Notes: a model not told the origin generated them from the sequence alone. Positions 43,008 to 52,989 are shown, counted from the first letter of the stretch. The stretch is DNA of 64,000 nt from Candidatus Saccharimonadota bacterium (GCA_020428315.1 JAGQNA010000002.1:1-64000); one strand, 5' to 3'. Translations and numbers: made by a program.

Positions 43008-43382
43008 CTAGGTGTCAAGCTGCTCAATAATAGATATTAATTTTCTTGGCGTGATCTCAGCTTTTATTAGGTAGGCATCGACTTTGTGTTCCATGGCTAA
43101 TCGAGATTCTTGGTCTTGTTCGAAGTTGGTAAGGACAATAACCTTAGTATTTGGTATTAAGTCTTCTTTTCCTCTGAGCGCATCTAGGATCTCGCTACCT
43201 TTCCTCTCAGGAAGCATAATGTCTAGTAGAATCAAGTCGTATGGCTTATTGCGCGCACCGACTAAGCCATCATTTCCGTCGACCATCCAGTCAACGTCAT
43301 AGCCAGCTTTTTTTAGGCTACGTACATACATCTCGCCTATGAATCTATCATCCTCGATTACTAATATGGACTTTATTGACAT
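43008..43382 (-). CDS. Single-domain response regulator
   Basis: A 124-aa CheY/OmpR-type receiver: SILVIEDDRFIGE, phospho-acceptor in LILLDIMLPE, VLTNFEQD and the conserved Lys in YLIKAEITP. There is no output domain, so it would act by protein contact. It starts 3 nt after the histidine kinase gene. Confidence 0.9.
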   Translation of the reverse strand: MSIKSILVIEDDRFIGEMYVRSLKKAGYDVDWMVDGNDGLVGARNKPYDLILLDIMLPERKGSEILDALRGKEDLIPNTKVIVLTNFEQDQESRLAMEHKVDAYLIKAEITPRKLISIIEQLDT

Positions 43383-43385
43383 AAA

Positions 43386-44912
43386 TTAACCCCTGATTTT
43401 TCCATGATTTTTTATCCAGCTCCCACTATGATTACTTATTAGAGTAGTATTACTTCCGCTATTTTTCATAAGCTTATCTTTGACTGATGAGTAAGTTGGT
43501 AGTGTAAAGCTGAATGTGGAACCTTCACCTTCAACACTCCGAACTTGCATTGTTCCGCCATGACTTTCAACTATAGCCTTCGATATGTATAATCCGATAC
43601 CAGTTCCAGCAACCGTTTCTCTACTTCGATGGCTCCGATAGAACTTGTGGAATAGATTTCCAACGATATTTGACGGCATGCCAATGCCAGTATCCGATAC
43701 GATAATCTCTACAGAACTATCTTTTTGCTCAGCGGTTACATGGACGGAACCTCCTTCATACGAGTATTTTATAGCATTATCGATGAGGTTGACTAGTACC
43801 TCAGAGACACTTGATGTGTCGGCGGCAACCGTTGGTAGGTCGAGTGGTATATCTACAGTTAGTAGTCGGTGTTGAGTTCTTGCGCGTAGGGTCATGTCGT
43901 CTGATATGGTAGAGTATATGTCGTCGATAGTAGTTTCGTGTAGATTTAGTCGTAGGTGGCGCTGATCAAACTTAGCAGAGTTTAGGATGTTATTAATGTA
44001 GCCATCCAGTCGGTTACCTGATACAACAAGCCTGTCGAATAGCTCCCTTTGCTCTCCTGTGATTTCATCACCTATTTCTTCGATGAGAGTATCTAGGTAG
44101 CCACGAATAACGGTAATAGGCCCCCTTAGTTCGTGTGCGGCGAATGCAATAAAATTGAGATCATTTTCCTCGGGTCCGTAGGTGTCTGTACGATCAAATA
44201 GGAATACTAGAACTGGAATGTTACTTCCCTTTCTGTATGACACGTGAATATCAAATAAGGTCCTACCCGATTCCCCTGCTGCTCCAGAGGCAATTCTAAG
44301 CCATGTCTTATCGGCACGGATACTATCTTCTTTGACGCTATCTACCCAGTCTTCAATCGTCTGTTCGGTATAAAATTCCAACTTTAGCCGTTTTTGGTTA
44401 TCTGAATCTACTTTGATTGGGGCGGTGTCACTATGATAGATTACTTTACAGTCTTCACTTAATGCAACAACTCCAACAGATGAGTTGGATATCGATGATA
44501 TGATTTCAGCCGCATTGTCTTGGCTATGAGGGGTAGTAGATTGCAGTGACTTGTTGCTATATATTAACTTTACAAGAGGCTGCAGGCCACTGTTAATAAT
44601 CGAACTACCGTTGATATTTGGAGGCTTAGATTCACTTCGTTCGGTTGAAGTATATACCAAAGCATCGTTTACTATTCGGAATGGTCGTACGACGATTGAA
44701 ATTAGCAAGGCGCCCAAAGAAAAGAAAAGAATCGTGATAAAGCCTGATATTATGAGTGCATCAATTTCAGATACGGAAGGCTTGTAAGAAATTAACAGTA
44801 TGCTCAATGTAGCAAGTCCAGCCACGATACTAGCTACAGTTGTATAGAGTAGAATTTGAATTTTGAACTTTGGCCAGTAATCCTTGGCTGTTTTTTGGGT
44901 TTTCACTTCCAT
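43386..44912 (-). CDS. Two-pass sensor histidine kinase
   Basis: Two membrane helices (about residues 17-43 and 51-75) with a very short loop between them, so ligand sensing is probably within the membrane or in the cytoplasm. A PAS-like region (SVGVVALSEDCKVI) is followed by HisKA with FAAHELRGPITVIRGYL and HATPase with NLIDNAIKYS, SDTGIGM and GTGIGLYISK. It forms a pair with the downstream receiver and overlaps the DUF3048 gene by 10 nt. Confidence 0.92.
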   Translation of the reverse strand: MEVKTQKTAKDYWPKFKIQILLYTTVASIVAGLATLSILLISYKPSVSEIDALIISGFITILFFSLGALLISIVVRPFRIVNDALVYTSTERSESKPPNINGSSIINSGLQPLVKLIYSNKSLQSTTPHSQDNAAEIISSISNSSVGVVALSEDCKVIYHSDTAPIKVDSDNQKRLKLEFYTEQTIEDWVDSVKEDSIRADKTWLRIASGAAGESGRTLFDIHVSYRKGSNIPVLVFLFDRTDTYGPEENDLNFIAFAAHELRGPITVIRGYLDTLIEEIGDEITGEQRELFDRLVVSGNRLDGYINNILNSAKFDQRHLRLNLHETTIDDIYSTISDDMTLRARTQHRLLTVDIPLDLPTVAADTSSVSEVLVNLIDNAIKYSYEGGSVHVTAEQKDSSVEIIVSDTGIGMPSNIVGNLFHKFYRSHRSRETVAGTGIGLYISKAIVESHGGTMQVRSVEGEGSTFSFTLPTYSSVKDKLMKNSGSNTTLISNHSGSWIKNHGKIRG

Positions 44913-46018
44913 TTTACGCTGCCAGAATTTTTAGGAACGGCTACAATCCAAGTTTGCCCTGGTTCGAGTAGGATATTCTTACCTTTTTCGTCTGTGAAGT
45001 AGAGTTGGCTTGCACGACTTTTTTTATGCCATGTTGCTTTTATAGCCTTTCCGTTCTGAAATATATGAGCCTTGCCCGAACCAGATGTCGCAATATCCGT
45101 GTGATAACCGTCGCTCATTAGTCCTTGATCGACTATTAGGGCAATAACGACCTTGGGTGTGATCAATCCCTTTTGCTGATCTTTGTGCTGGGAGCCAGCT
45201 TGGTATCGTATATAGGTATTGTGCTTTGAGTCAAACCGATACGAACTATCGTACATGTCGCTACCACCTAGCTTGATAGTAATTGATTTTACAGCTGGTG
45301 TGCTGGCTTCAGCGGTAGGTGTTGATTTTGGCTCCTTGGGATTTTTACGTTCGAGAGGCATTGGGTCTGACTTTATGTAGCGCTTACTTTTGTTAAGTGA
45401 GGCAAGAGATTTACTGCTGGTGTAGACATTATGTGGCGCATATCTGTCGGTACTACGCCAGTAGCTACCAGGATTAAAGAATTGATCAATATCCCTTACT
45501 TTTCCATTTCGAACCATAGATAGTGCCTTCGGGCTGCCTCCAACATGTGCAATGCTTGCATCATACGGATAGAACCATTCAACATAGTATGGGCGAACGC
45601 TTCGCACAGGACCAATTTTCTTAGGGCTATTCTGCTGGTAAAGAACCATAAAACGAGTAATCCCTGCCTCGGCCACAGCTTCGTATACAATTTCACCTTC
45701 GGATAGTCCAGACTGTGGTCTTGCATCGGGGCTATTCTCGACCATTACGGCTGTAACGGGACGAGTAAGATCTGACTCGTTTTTAACTTCAATTCCAGTA
45801 AGCGGTGAGTAGAACTTCTGTTTTTGAACAACCGGAATAGTCAAGTCCAGTTTGGGTTGCGGCTGATTTATTAACGCATAAGCAATGTTGCCGATGGTTA
45901 CAACTCCAAGTAGACCTACAATTATTATCGTAGCCATTCGGTGATTATTGAGCCAAGCACGAAATTTTGGTATTAGTTTTTGGTGTGTGTTGCTTTTAGG
46001 TTGTTCTGTGTCGTTCAT
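44903..46018 (-). CDS. DUF3048 (YerB-like) membrane-anchored protein
   Basis: One N-terminal membrane helix (about residues 30-50) anchors an outer domain. The DUF3048 signature is seen in RPVTAVMVENSPDARPQSGL and YEAVAEAGITRFMVLYQ, then KIGPVRSVRPYYVEW. The family is close to Firmicutes YerB lipoproteins of unknown role. It is the first gene of an operon with the histidine kinase and receiver, so it may be a partner or sensor for them. Confidence 0.88.
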   Translation of the reverse strand: MNDTEQPKSNTHQKLIPKFRAWLNNHRMATIIIVGLLGVVTIGNIAYALINQPQPKLDLTIPVVQKQKFYSPLTGIEVKNESDLTRPVTAVMVENSPDARPQSGLSEGEIVYEAVAEAGITRFMVLYQQNSPKKIGPVRSVRPYYVEWFYPYDASIAHVGGSPKALSMVRNGKVRDIDQFFNPGSYWRSTDRYAPHNVYTSSKSLASLNKSKRYIKSDPMPLERKNPKEPKSTPTAEASTPAVKSITIKLGGSDMYDSSYRFDSKHNTYIRYQAGSQHKDQQKGLITPKVVIALIVDQGLMSDGYHTDIATSGSGKAHIFQNGKAIKATWHKKSRASQLYFTDEKGKNILLEPGQTWIVAVPKNSGSVKWK

Positions 46019-46042
46019 TATAGTTTAAGTATACCATGATGC

Positions 46043-47482
46043 TTATGTCTTATCGATAAGTTCGATGGCTTGATCTATACGTCGTAGACATACATCTCTA
46101 CCTATTAGTCCCATTGTATCGTTCAGCTGAGGGCTGAATGGTGCCCATGTAGTTGCTATGCGGATTAAACTAAAAAGTGTACCCGGTTTTTGGTCAGTTT
46201 CCATAAGAAGATTATTCAAACAATCTTGGATATCTGCAGCTTTCCATTCCTTGATCTGTGACAACCTTGCTTTAGTAGTTTCTAATAACTGTACTTGCTC
46301 GGCTGGTTTAATTTTCTTAAGCTGTTTATTGCCTGAAATTAATAATAGGTTGGGTTCGGTATCGACAAAAAAATAATTTGTAAGGATAGCTAGATCGCTT
46401 AAGGTCTTTAACCTATCCTGAGCTAGACTCAAGACTTGCATTCTGTAATCATCTGTAGAGTTTTTGGCAGATTCTGGCCAGAAGGCACCAACCCTTTGAT
46501 AGAGATCGCTTAGGGGTAGCTCTCGAATAAATTGGCCATTCATCCAGAGTAATCGTTTTTCGTCAAAGCGAGCACCAGATTTTTGAACTCGAGATAAACT
46601 GAACTTTTCAATTAACTCTTTCTGTGTAAAAATTTCCTGCTCGGTGCCGTCATTCCAGCCTAAAGTCGCGATAAAACTAAGTAACGTTTCCGGTAGATAA
46701 CCTTCCTGGATATAGTTGAGAACATCTTTTGCACCGTCACGCTTGCCAAGCTTTTTATTACCATGTTCATTTAATATGTGAGGCATAGTGGCAAAAATTG
46801 GTGGTACTAGCTCTAGCGCTTCATAGAGGTTCATATAATTTGGCTGGCTCGATATAAATTCTTGACCACGAATAACATGAGAAATTTGCATCTCGGCATC
46901 GTCTACGATGTGGGCAAAGTTATAAGTTGGGTAGCCATCACTTTTTATGATGATAAAATCATCAATAACTTCTGGACCGCTGGACAGATCACCCATAACT
47001 TCGTCGTGCCAATTATACGATTTAGGATCGGACTTGAAGCGTAGCGGTGTTGTACCGTCCCAGCTGGGTGGATTCTCTGGGCGATGATTTCTAAAAAGAA
47101 AAGCTTGTTTCTTGTTTTTTGCCTGATTTCGGAACTCTTGCACCTCTTCTGGAGTGTAAGGGTCGGCGTAAGCTCGGCCGCTATCGATTAGCTTCTGAGC
47201 CCAACGCTTGTAGATATCGAGCCTGCTAGATTGCTTATATGGAGCGAAAGGCCCACCTTTATCTAGACCTTCATCGGTGTCTATCCCGAGTGTTTCTAGG
47301 CATTTTAGAATATGGTCAGCAGAACCGACTACTTCCCTGTTCTTATCGGTATCTTCAAGGCGGAGAATAAATTTGCCATCAGCATGTCGTGCCACCAGCC
47401 AGGCAAAAAGTCCGGTGCGTAAATTTCCAACGTGCATAAAGCCAGTTGGACTGGGGGCAAATCTAGTACGAACTTTTGACAT
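46043..47482 (-). CDS. gltX: Glutamyl-tRNA synthetase
   Basis: A class I synthetase: RTRFAPSPTGFMHVGNLRTG with the HIGH-type site HVGN, and KLGKRDGA for KMSKS. The ATG at 47482 is preferred, since AATAAT (47490-47495) ends 7 nt before it and CTGACA lies 18 bp further up; an upstream in-frame ATG at 47491 overlaps that -10. The length of 479 aa is typical. Its substrate tRNA-Glu is 3 kb away. Confidence 0.95.
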   Translation of the reverse strand: MSKVRTRFAPSPTGFMHVGNLRTGLFAWLVARHADGKFILRLEDTDKNREVVGSADHILKCLETLGIDTDEGLDKGGPFAPYKQSSRLDIYKRWAQKLIDSGRAYADPYTPEEVQEFRNQAKNKKQAFLFRNHRPENPPSWDGTTPLRFKSDPKSYNWHDEVMGDLSSGPEVIDDFIIIKSDGYPTYNFAHIVDDAEMQISHVIRGQEFISSQPNYMNLYEALELVPPIFATMPHILNEHGNKKLGKRDGAKDVLNYIQEGYLPETLLSFIATLGWNDGTEQEIFTQKELIEKFSLSRVQKSGARFDEKRLLWMNGQFIRELPLSDLYQRVGAFWPESAKNSTDDYRMQVLSLAQDRLKTLSDLAILTNYFFVDTEPNLLLISGNKQLKKIKPAEQVQLLETTKARLSQIKEWKAADIQDCLNNLLMETDQKPGTLFSLIRIATTWAPFSPQLNDTMGLIGRDVCLRRIDQAIELIDKT

Positions 47483-47489
47483 TAATACC

Positions 47490-47495
47490 ATTATT
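47490..47495 (-). promoter_or_regulatory. -10 element, leaderless gltX
   Basis: AATAAT on the minus strand, 7 nt before the ATG at 47482, with CTGACA 18 bp upstream. Confidence 0.5.
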
Positions 47496-47522
47496 GCACA
47501 TGTTGTGATGATTTGTCAGCTA

Positions 47523-48509
47523 TCACAGACTGACAGCTATGCGACGAATTTGGCTACTTGATAAATTAGTATTTCCTTCGATTGTGTGTAAAATGCCATC
47601 ATTCATCCAGGCGGCGCCCTTCGGGTAGGTATAGATAGTTAGTCCATTATCTACATATGTCTCATAGCTACCGTTCGAGCTCTTTTCTACGTAGTTTTCT
47701 TTTAGCGTACTTGAGTTCCAATTACTTTTTTGCTGACTCACTGTGAACCCTTGGGTACTTACGTTCGATGCAAACTTCATTGAAACCTGGCCATTTGAGT
47801 ATGCTACTGGGCCTTGTAAGCTATATCCAGAAGGAGTGTATGACGGATAATGTGCCGCTATGCCTGCTTGAGCAGCTGCTACCCTTACCGAGATGGTTGG
47901 TATATTTATGTATGTAAAATAACCTGCTAGCATTAATACGGCTAGACTAGCACTTGCAATGCTGATGAGCTTTGGATGTCGTTTGATGCGAGAATCTTTA
48001 CTTTTCTTGGTGGAGTAGTCTGCTTTTGAGTTTTTCAAAGCATTCTCAATGTGTTTCTTTTTTAGCTCTGCCGAAGTAGGCATAGGAACTTGCTTTACGG
48101 CAGCCGTAGGCTTATGAGCAAAAGATGCTTTACTGCCGAGCGTTGGTTTTCTCGTCTTTGCGGAATGGTGCACAGGGTGTTTTGATGGAGGTGCGATGTC
48201 ATTTATAGCTCGTAGCGGTTTTGCCTTGCTTGGTTGTACCGGACTAGGTTTAGCAAACTTTTGGATTAGCGGACTTTTTGATGTAGTCTGTCTTGGACTT
48301 GATTTGACTGGAGTTGGCTGTATAACACTGTTTTTAGTATGGCTACGATTCAACGTATGTGTGCGAGCTGGACTTTTATGGAGGCTTTTTGCATGAGAAA
48401 CAACTCTAGTAGTTTTCTTTTTGGCTTCTAAATCTTGATTATCAACCCGAAGACCGGTATCTTTATCGTATTTGACGCCGCCGATTGTTATGTGTTCAGA
48501 TTTTGTCAT
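47523..48509 (-). CDS. Membrane-anchored DUF4367-like protein
   Basis: The start ATG at 48509 has AGGGG 7-8 nt upstream; an in-frame TTG at 48527 is less likely. The first 175 residues are basic and rich in Lys, Ser and Pro; one membrane helix follows (SIASASLAVLMLAGYFTYI). The outer C-terminal domain (about 110 residues) with HYPSYTPSGYSL, YETYVDNGLTIYTYP and a final SSSQIRRIAVSL resembles DUF4367. The basic N-terminus is probably cytoplasmic and could touch DNA or ribosomes. Function is unknown. Confidence 0.7.
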   Translation of the reverse strand: MTKSEHITIGGVKYDKDTGLRVDNQDLEAKKKTTRVVSHAKSLHKSPARTHTLNRSHTKNSVIQPTPVKSSPRQTTSKSPLIQKFAKPSPVQPSKAKPLRAINDIAPPSKHPVHHSAKTRKPTLGSKASFAHKPTAAVKQVPMPTSAELKKKHIENALKNSKADYSTKKSKDSRIKRHPKLISIASASLAVLMLAGYFTYINIPTISVRVAAAQAGIAAHYPSYTPSGYSLQGPVAYSNGQVSMKFASNVSTQGFTVSQQKSNWNSSTLKENYVEKSSNGSYETYVDNGLTIYTYPKGAAWMNDGILHTIEGNTNLSSSQIRRIAVSL

Positions 48510-48599
48510 TTCTATATCCCCTTGCAATTACTAATCTATAATACCATGAGCAGAAAGAAAATCAATAAGTACACACTAGTTATTTTGCCAGAGAGTATT

Positions 48600-48605
48600 T
48601 ATACT
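48600..48605 (+). promoter_or_regulatory. -10 element, leaderless PEGA protein gene
   Basis: TATACT ends 8 nt before the ATG at 48614. A well-placed -35 is not clear. Confidence 0.55.
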
Positions 48606-48613
48606 GTAACAGT

Positions 48614-50065
48614 ATGCAAACAGACAAAGAGCAAAAGAAAGAATTTAGGCGTAGGGTACTTTTATACGTAGTTAGCGTCATAGTTGTGATTGTAATTACG
48701 GTTATTTTCTTTTTTCTTATGATCGGGTATAGAGTGAATCCAAAAGACGGTATTGTGCAACAAGGTGGCTTGGTCCAATTATTCTCATTTCCAAGTGGAG
48801 CTAGGGTTACGATTGGGTCGGCAGAATTGGAAAGATCAACCAATACCAAAATAACAATTAATCCAGGTACGTATGCCGTCCAGATGAACAAGGAAGGCTT
48901 TATCCCTTGGCGAAAAGACTTTTCAGTACGCAGTGGACAGGTGATATGGTTAAATTCCGCAAGACTTATACCCAAACAATTACAAACGGATACCGTTCTA
49001 ACTTTAGATGGTGTTGACGACAGTATAACTTCTCAAGGTAGTAAAGTAATGGTTTTACTGCCAGATAAAGCAAAACCGGTAATCTCGGTTGTTCAGCTGA
49101 ACGACGATAAGGAGGTGAAGGTAAAGAGCGTGAACCTTGATGGTCCTAATTTTGCTACAGAAGGTAGTGTTCAGTACAAGCTTCTCAAGCTAAGTAGTGA
49201 TAGTCGTCGCATAATAATGTCACGTACCCTTGGGAAGGCACGACAGGTACTACTTGTAGATATTTCAGACCCTAATCAGAGCATTATTTTAGGAGCGAAT
49301 GAAAATAAGTCATACCCTTCTGAAGCGATTTTCGATCCCCGATCGAATGGTAACCTAATCGTTAGGTATAAAGACGGTTCAGTATATTTATTTGACAAGG
49401 ATAGAAAGCGCTTGTCGCCAAAAATACTAGAAAAAATCAGCAGTATGAATGTAAACCAGAATATTCTTACTTACGTAACTAATGTATCTGATGGGAGCAT
49501 AAGTACAGGCGGGTACAATCTAGACGATAAAATAAATATGATTTTTGAAACACATAGGACTAAGCAGCGTATGCTGGTTAGCCTTGGTAAGTACTATTCA
49601 GATTATTTTTTGGTTACTACAATTGGCAACCAGATATCGATTAAAAAAACAGATAATCTATCCCCCGCTAGCAAAAAAATATCCTGGAGTACAGTTTTCG
49701 ATAAAAAGCTATATGAAAATGTTATTGACACCGGCTTTCAAGATGAAAATCAAATAGCGTATTTCACGCAGACAGGCTTTATGTCATCGTATGACTTAGA
49801 ATCGCTATCTTTCAGTAATACAAAGTTGGTAGCAAATACTTCGGTCGCTAGAAATATCCTATGGCTAGATAAGCATCATTTTTCAGATGATACCAATGGA
49901 ACTTTGCGTCAGTATGAATATGACGGAACAAATCAGGCTGACCTGGCTCAGGTTAGCCGTGGGCAGAGTGCAGGATATAGTACAAGTGGAAAATACCTGT
50001 ATAGTTTATCCGAAGATAAAGGTGGGCGAACTATACTTCAGCGTACCAAGATGACGCTTGATTAG
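48614..50065 (+). CDS. Membrane-anchored PEGA-domain protein
   Basis: A membrane helix at about residues 14-40 is followed by a PEGA domain (FSFPSGARVTIGS, NPGTYAVQMNKEGFIPWRKDF) and then about 350 residues of beta-strand repeats that resemble a propeller (repeated DSRRIIMSR, DPRSNGNLIVRY, SGKYLYSLS). PEGA domains are common in surface proteins. It is 483 aa and convergent with the sortase gene, 5 nt away. The end of the gene forms a perfect 7-bp hairpin (50051-50071). Confidence 0.8.
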   Translation: MQTDKEQKKEFRRRVLLYVVSVIVVIVITVIFFFLMIGYRVNPKDGIVQQGGLVQLFSFPSGARVTIGSAELERSTNTKITINPGTYAVQMNKEGFIPWRKDFSVRSGQVIWLNSARLIPKQLQTDTVLTLDGVDDSITSQGSKVMVLLPDKAKPVISVVQLNDDKEVKVKSVNLDGPNFATEGSVQYKLLKLSSDSRRIIMSRTLGKARQVLLVDISDPNQSIILGANENKSYPSEAIFDPRSNGNLIVRYKDGSVYLFDKDRKRLSPKILEKISSMNVNQNILTYVTNVSDGSISTGGYNLDDKINMIFETHRTKQRMLVSLGKYYSDYFLVTTIGNQISIKKTDNLSPASKKISWSTVFDKKLYENVIDTGFQDENQIAYFTQTGFMSSYDLESLSFSNTKLVANTSVARNILWLDKHHFSDDTNGTLRQYEYDGTNQADLAQVSRGQSAGYSTSGKYLYSLSEDKGGRTILQRTKMTLD

Positions 50066-50070
50066 CGTCA

Positions 50071-51276
50071 TTAGCCTCCAAATAAACGCTCAAAGATTGT
50101 GGGTGACTTACCAGTTAATTGAGTTGCATCGACAGATTCATCTTGGGTTGTAGTTGGTGCGGTTGAGGCCTTAGATGGACTCGGGCTTATCTGCTCCCCA
50201 AATATTAGTAGTCTACGCTCAGCTGTTCCTAATGGGGTGCACGTGATAAGTGTTGCCATTGGTTTTGTATTGCCAGTGTTGAGTGCTGCCACATTGTCGG
50301 GTTGAACTTCTTTAATCTTTGTAACGTTATAAGTGTAACGGATACCTTTATAGTTTAAGTAAAAAATATCACCTTTCTTCATGCGGAGTAGTGGAGCAAA
50401 GGCGAATTTTGCAGCCCCACCATCTGTAAAGTCATTACTACTATGACCTGCTATACCGAAATTTCCGTTTTGGCCTGGGCGTGAATCAAAACCAGCTGCA
50501 CCAAAGTATGCAACACCGTTTCTCATCGCTGCCATTTGCAGGTCGTTAGTCTTAGCTGCTGTGTTGCCCATTGTGTTTTCATATTGCACAGGCAAATCAA
50601 TATTAAATCTGGGAACAATAAGACGAGGCTCATCACTGACTTGGAGTGCTGCATTGGGATCAACTATTATATTTTGCTGATCAATGTTACCAGGGCTCAC
50701 ATAGGCTTGTGCGTACGAGAATAGAATAGAATTATATTGTAAAAAGCCAAAAATAAGCAATACACATAAAGCTGCCATGGCAGGCACAAAGTGTTTGCTT
50801 CCCCTTGCTTTTTTTGCAGATTTTGAGATTTTAGTTAGTAATTCAGAGCGTAATCCTTCAATAGCTTCTTTCTGCGACATACTGCTATCCTCATTGTGGC
50901 TAGACGTCGGATTACTATCTGGTGAATTTTGCTGTGCATGAACTGTATCTTGTAGATTCTTTGCATATTGCTGATAGGTGCTTTGAGCATTTTGAATTGC
51001 TCCAGTATAGTAACGCTCATAATATGTCTGGTAATATTTTTGCCATGAGCTATGATATTTCTGCCATTGATTATTATCTATCGATCTTGGATGTGCAGAT
51101 GGTTGTGTTTGTTGGGGTGCTGTCTGTGTTTGAGAGGCCTGCTGAGAGTATATATTATTGAGCTGGTCGCGAGTAACATTAGCAGCTGCCTCCTGTTGAT
51201 TGGTGAAGTCTCGAGGAGTAAGAGGGTTAGGTGTGTTACCAGGCTGAGGCGTTGGTGCGTTGTTACTTGGTTGCAT
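50071..51276 (-). CDS. Sortase-family transpeptidase
   Basis: The catalytic triad of sortases is visible: His in GIAGHSSND, Cys in TLITCTPLG and Arg in ERRLLIFGE. One membrane helix (AMAALCVLLIFGFLQYNSI) lies before the catalytic domain, and about 160 Gln/Pro/Ser-rich residues precede it on the cytoplasmic side, which is unusually long. Sortases attach proteins to the cell wall or build pili, and support a monoderm envelope. No LPxTG-type substrate is seen in the window. Confidence 0.88.
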   Translation of the reverse strand: MQPSNNAPTPQPGNTPNPLTPRDFTNQQEAAANVTRDQLNNIYSQQASQTQTAPQQTQPSAHPRSIDNNQWQKYHSSWQKYYQTYYERYYTGAIQNAQSTYQQYAKNLQDTVHAQQNSPDSNPTSSHNEDSSMSQKEAIEGLRSELLTKISKSAKKARGSKHFVPAMAALCVLLIFGFLQYNSILFSYAQAYVSPGNIDQQNIIVDPNAALQVSDEPRLIVPRFNIDLPVQYENTMGNTAAKTNDLQMAAMRNGVAYFGAAGFDSRPGQNGNFGIAGHSSNDFTDGGAAKFAFAPLLRMKKGDIFYLNYKGIRYTYNVTKIKEVQPDNVAALNTGNTKPMATLITCTPLGTAERRLLIFGEQISPSPSKASTAPTTTQDESVDATQLTGKSPTIFERLFGG

Positions 51277-51407
51277 ATGCTTTATTCTTTATAGATATTA
51301 TTATACACTAACTAGTAGTGTTTATATATCTTGTACTAGTATAAATCTGTACATCGTTTAAAACATTAAAGTCCTGACCATGACAAAAACTAGTCAATGA
51401 GTCATTT

Positions 51408-51494
51408 GCCGCGGTGGTGGAATTGGTAGACACGCCGGACTCAAAATCCTGTGAGCATTAGCTCGTGCCGGTTCAAGTCCGGCCCGCGGTACCA
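51408..51494 (+). tRNA. tRNA-Leu (CAA)
   Basis: A class II tRNA with acceptor GCCGCGG/CCGCGGT, anticodon loop CTCAAAA (anticodon CAA), a long variable arm, T-arm GGTTCAAGTCC and an encoded CCA. It reads UUG. Accessory genes with different base composition lie directly downstream. Confidence 0.96.
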
Positions 51495-51528
51495 TAACGG
51501 AACTAAATTGGGTGGTATTCGGACTACC

Positions 51529-51548
51529 AGCTCGTAGCGGGCTTTTTT
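51529..51548 (+). terminator. Terminator after tRNA-Leu
   Basis: AGCTCG (51529-51534), loop TAG, CGGGCT (51538-51543) with one G-U pair, then a run of T. Confidence 0.65.
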
Positions 51549-51743
51549 GTATTTACGTCCGACGTAACCCGAGGGTATTTTGACGATAGTGAACTATCTC
51601 TATCTCATGAAGAAATAGGTGTTTTCTACCTCGGGCTTAGTGCAATTATCCCGCCAGAATATTTTGCATGGTACACGCAGTACCACAAAGACTTTTTCGA
51701 CTATCTCTCTAGACAATTTAACAAGGAACAAAAAACAAGCTAA
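51543..51743 (+). pseudogene. Possible gene remnant after tRNA-Leu
   Basis: An open frame with no usable start codon runs into a protein-like end (GYFDDSELSLSHEEIG, AWYTQYHKDFFDYLSRQ, stop at 51741). The codon use looks coding. It ends 9 nt before the next ATG, so it may be the truncated last part of an accessory gene lost at the tRNA. I do not recognise it. Confidence 0.35.
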
Positions 51744-51752
51744 ACTAAAACT

Positions 51753-52951
51753 ATGGACGAAGCTCTACCAACTCAAGCAGAACAGCTCCACACACCAGAG
51801 GAAAAAACTTCCCCTGAAGTAAAGCGTGCCGCTGTCGAGATTGAGGCAACAGAGATAGCTATTGCCGCTCACACTGGACTACAGGGAAAAAACTGACTGA
51901 AGCAACTGACGATTTCCTCACAGACAAAGCCGAGCATGCGGCAAGCATGCGCGCTTCAGATACTCCTGATATTATCGAGACGGCACTGATAGAGGGGGCA
52001 TTGGAAGAAATTGATGAACGACCCCCCGCAAGTAGCGAGCATAATCCTATCAACAGGCTCGAAAAAGAGGGCTTTGGCAAACAAGTGACTGAAGGTGTGC
52101 GAAAACTTCATGAGGAACACGCTACACTTCCCGATGGTGAGTCCGCCGCTGAAGTAGTCGCAAAAAAAGTCGCCACAATAGAGGTAAATGGATATGCGGC
52201 TCACCCCGTCAAGTCGCACTATGCAGAAACGCTGACCTCTGAAATAGAAGCTTATAAAGGAAATTGGTTCAATTTACAGCAAGAGCGAATGTCCAGCCCT
52301 GACTTTAGAGAAAAGTTTGAGCAGTTTATCGAAAAACACAAACCCTCTCTCAAGGTAGGAGAGCCTAGTTCAGTGTTGCAAAAGCCAGAGAATTTTCAGT
52401 CGCATTATCAAAGCCAGCTCGATGAGTTTGACGACAATCTTGAGCGTATTGGTAGCTCGGTGGGCTATGGCAATGCGGGAGACGTGGGCGGAAAGTCTGC
52501 TGGTAGTTTGGGGCATGGCAAGATTGGAGAAACAGGAACAGTTTATCTGGACGCTGTCCACCAAGATGGCACGCCACTCACGGACGAGCAAAAAGACATC
52601 ATTGCCGCCCACGAAGCGTATCATGGTATGATTGACGCTCAAGGCTCGGCGGTAGCCGAGATCAAGAGCGGTTTTGATTGGAACGCATATAACGAATTGG
52701 TCGATACGACAGACGTAAAACAGCCGAGCTATTTACGCAACCCAGACGAACTTACGGCTCGCATGGCACAATTCAAGAATTATTTTGGTATGCAAGGCGG
52801 CGAACAGTTTACTCCAGACCATCTCGAGTATCTAAGGCAACATTATCTCGAAGATACTGGACTCGATAACGGCGTATCGACAATGCTCAAAATGGTAACG
52901 CCCACTACCCAAAAGCAGTTTATTGAGCTTATGAACAGGCTTCCAGTATAG
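51753..52951 (+). CDS. Zincin-like protein split by a -1 frameshift at A_AAA_AAC
   Basis: Frame 0 gives 47 codons (MDEALPTQAE... to TGA at 51894). Directly before this stop lies A AAA AAC (51887-51893) in the correct phase for -1 slippage, and the -1 frame is open from there for 352 codons to 52951. The joined protein would be 399 aa. It has HEAYH (full-length residues about 287-291), an HExxH zinc protease motif, and a later PDELTARM as a possible third-ligand region. No signal peptide is seen. The gene is GC-richer than core genes. A lost A in a homopolymer is the simple alternative. Confidence 0.65.
51887..51893 (+). other. Canonical -1 slippery heptamer A_AAA_AAC
   Basis: The zero frame reads GGA AAA AAC TGA. 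After a one-base backward slip the next codons are CTG ACT GAA, which begin the long downstream frame. Position next to a stop codon is typical for programmed frameshift sites. Confidence 0.5.
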
Positions 52952-52956
52952 GGTAG

Positions 52957-52989
52957 GTGTCGCTTGCGACACATAGCGGCTTCGCCGCT
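52957..52989. repeat. Two tandem perfect hairpins
   Basis: GTGTCGC/GCGACAC (52957-52963, 52966-52972) and AGCGGC/GCCGCT (52975-52980, 52984-52989) sit back to back between convergent genes. There is no T-run. They may be a small palindromic repeat unit or a bidirectional stop signal. Confidence 0.5.
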
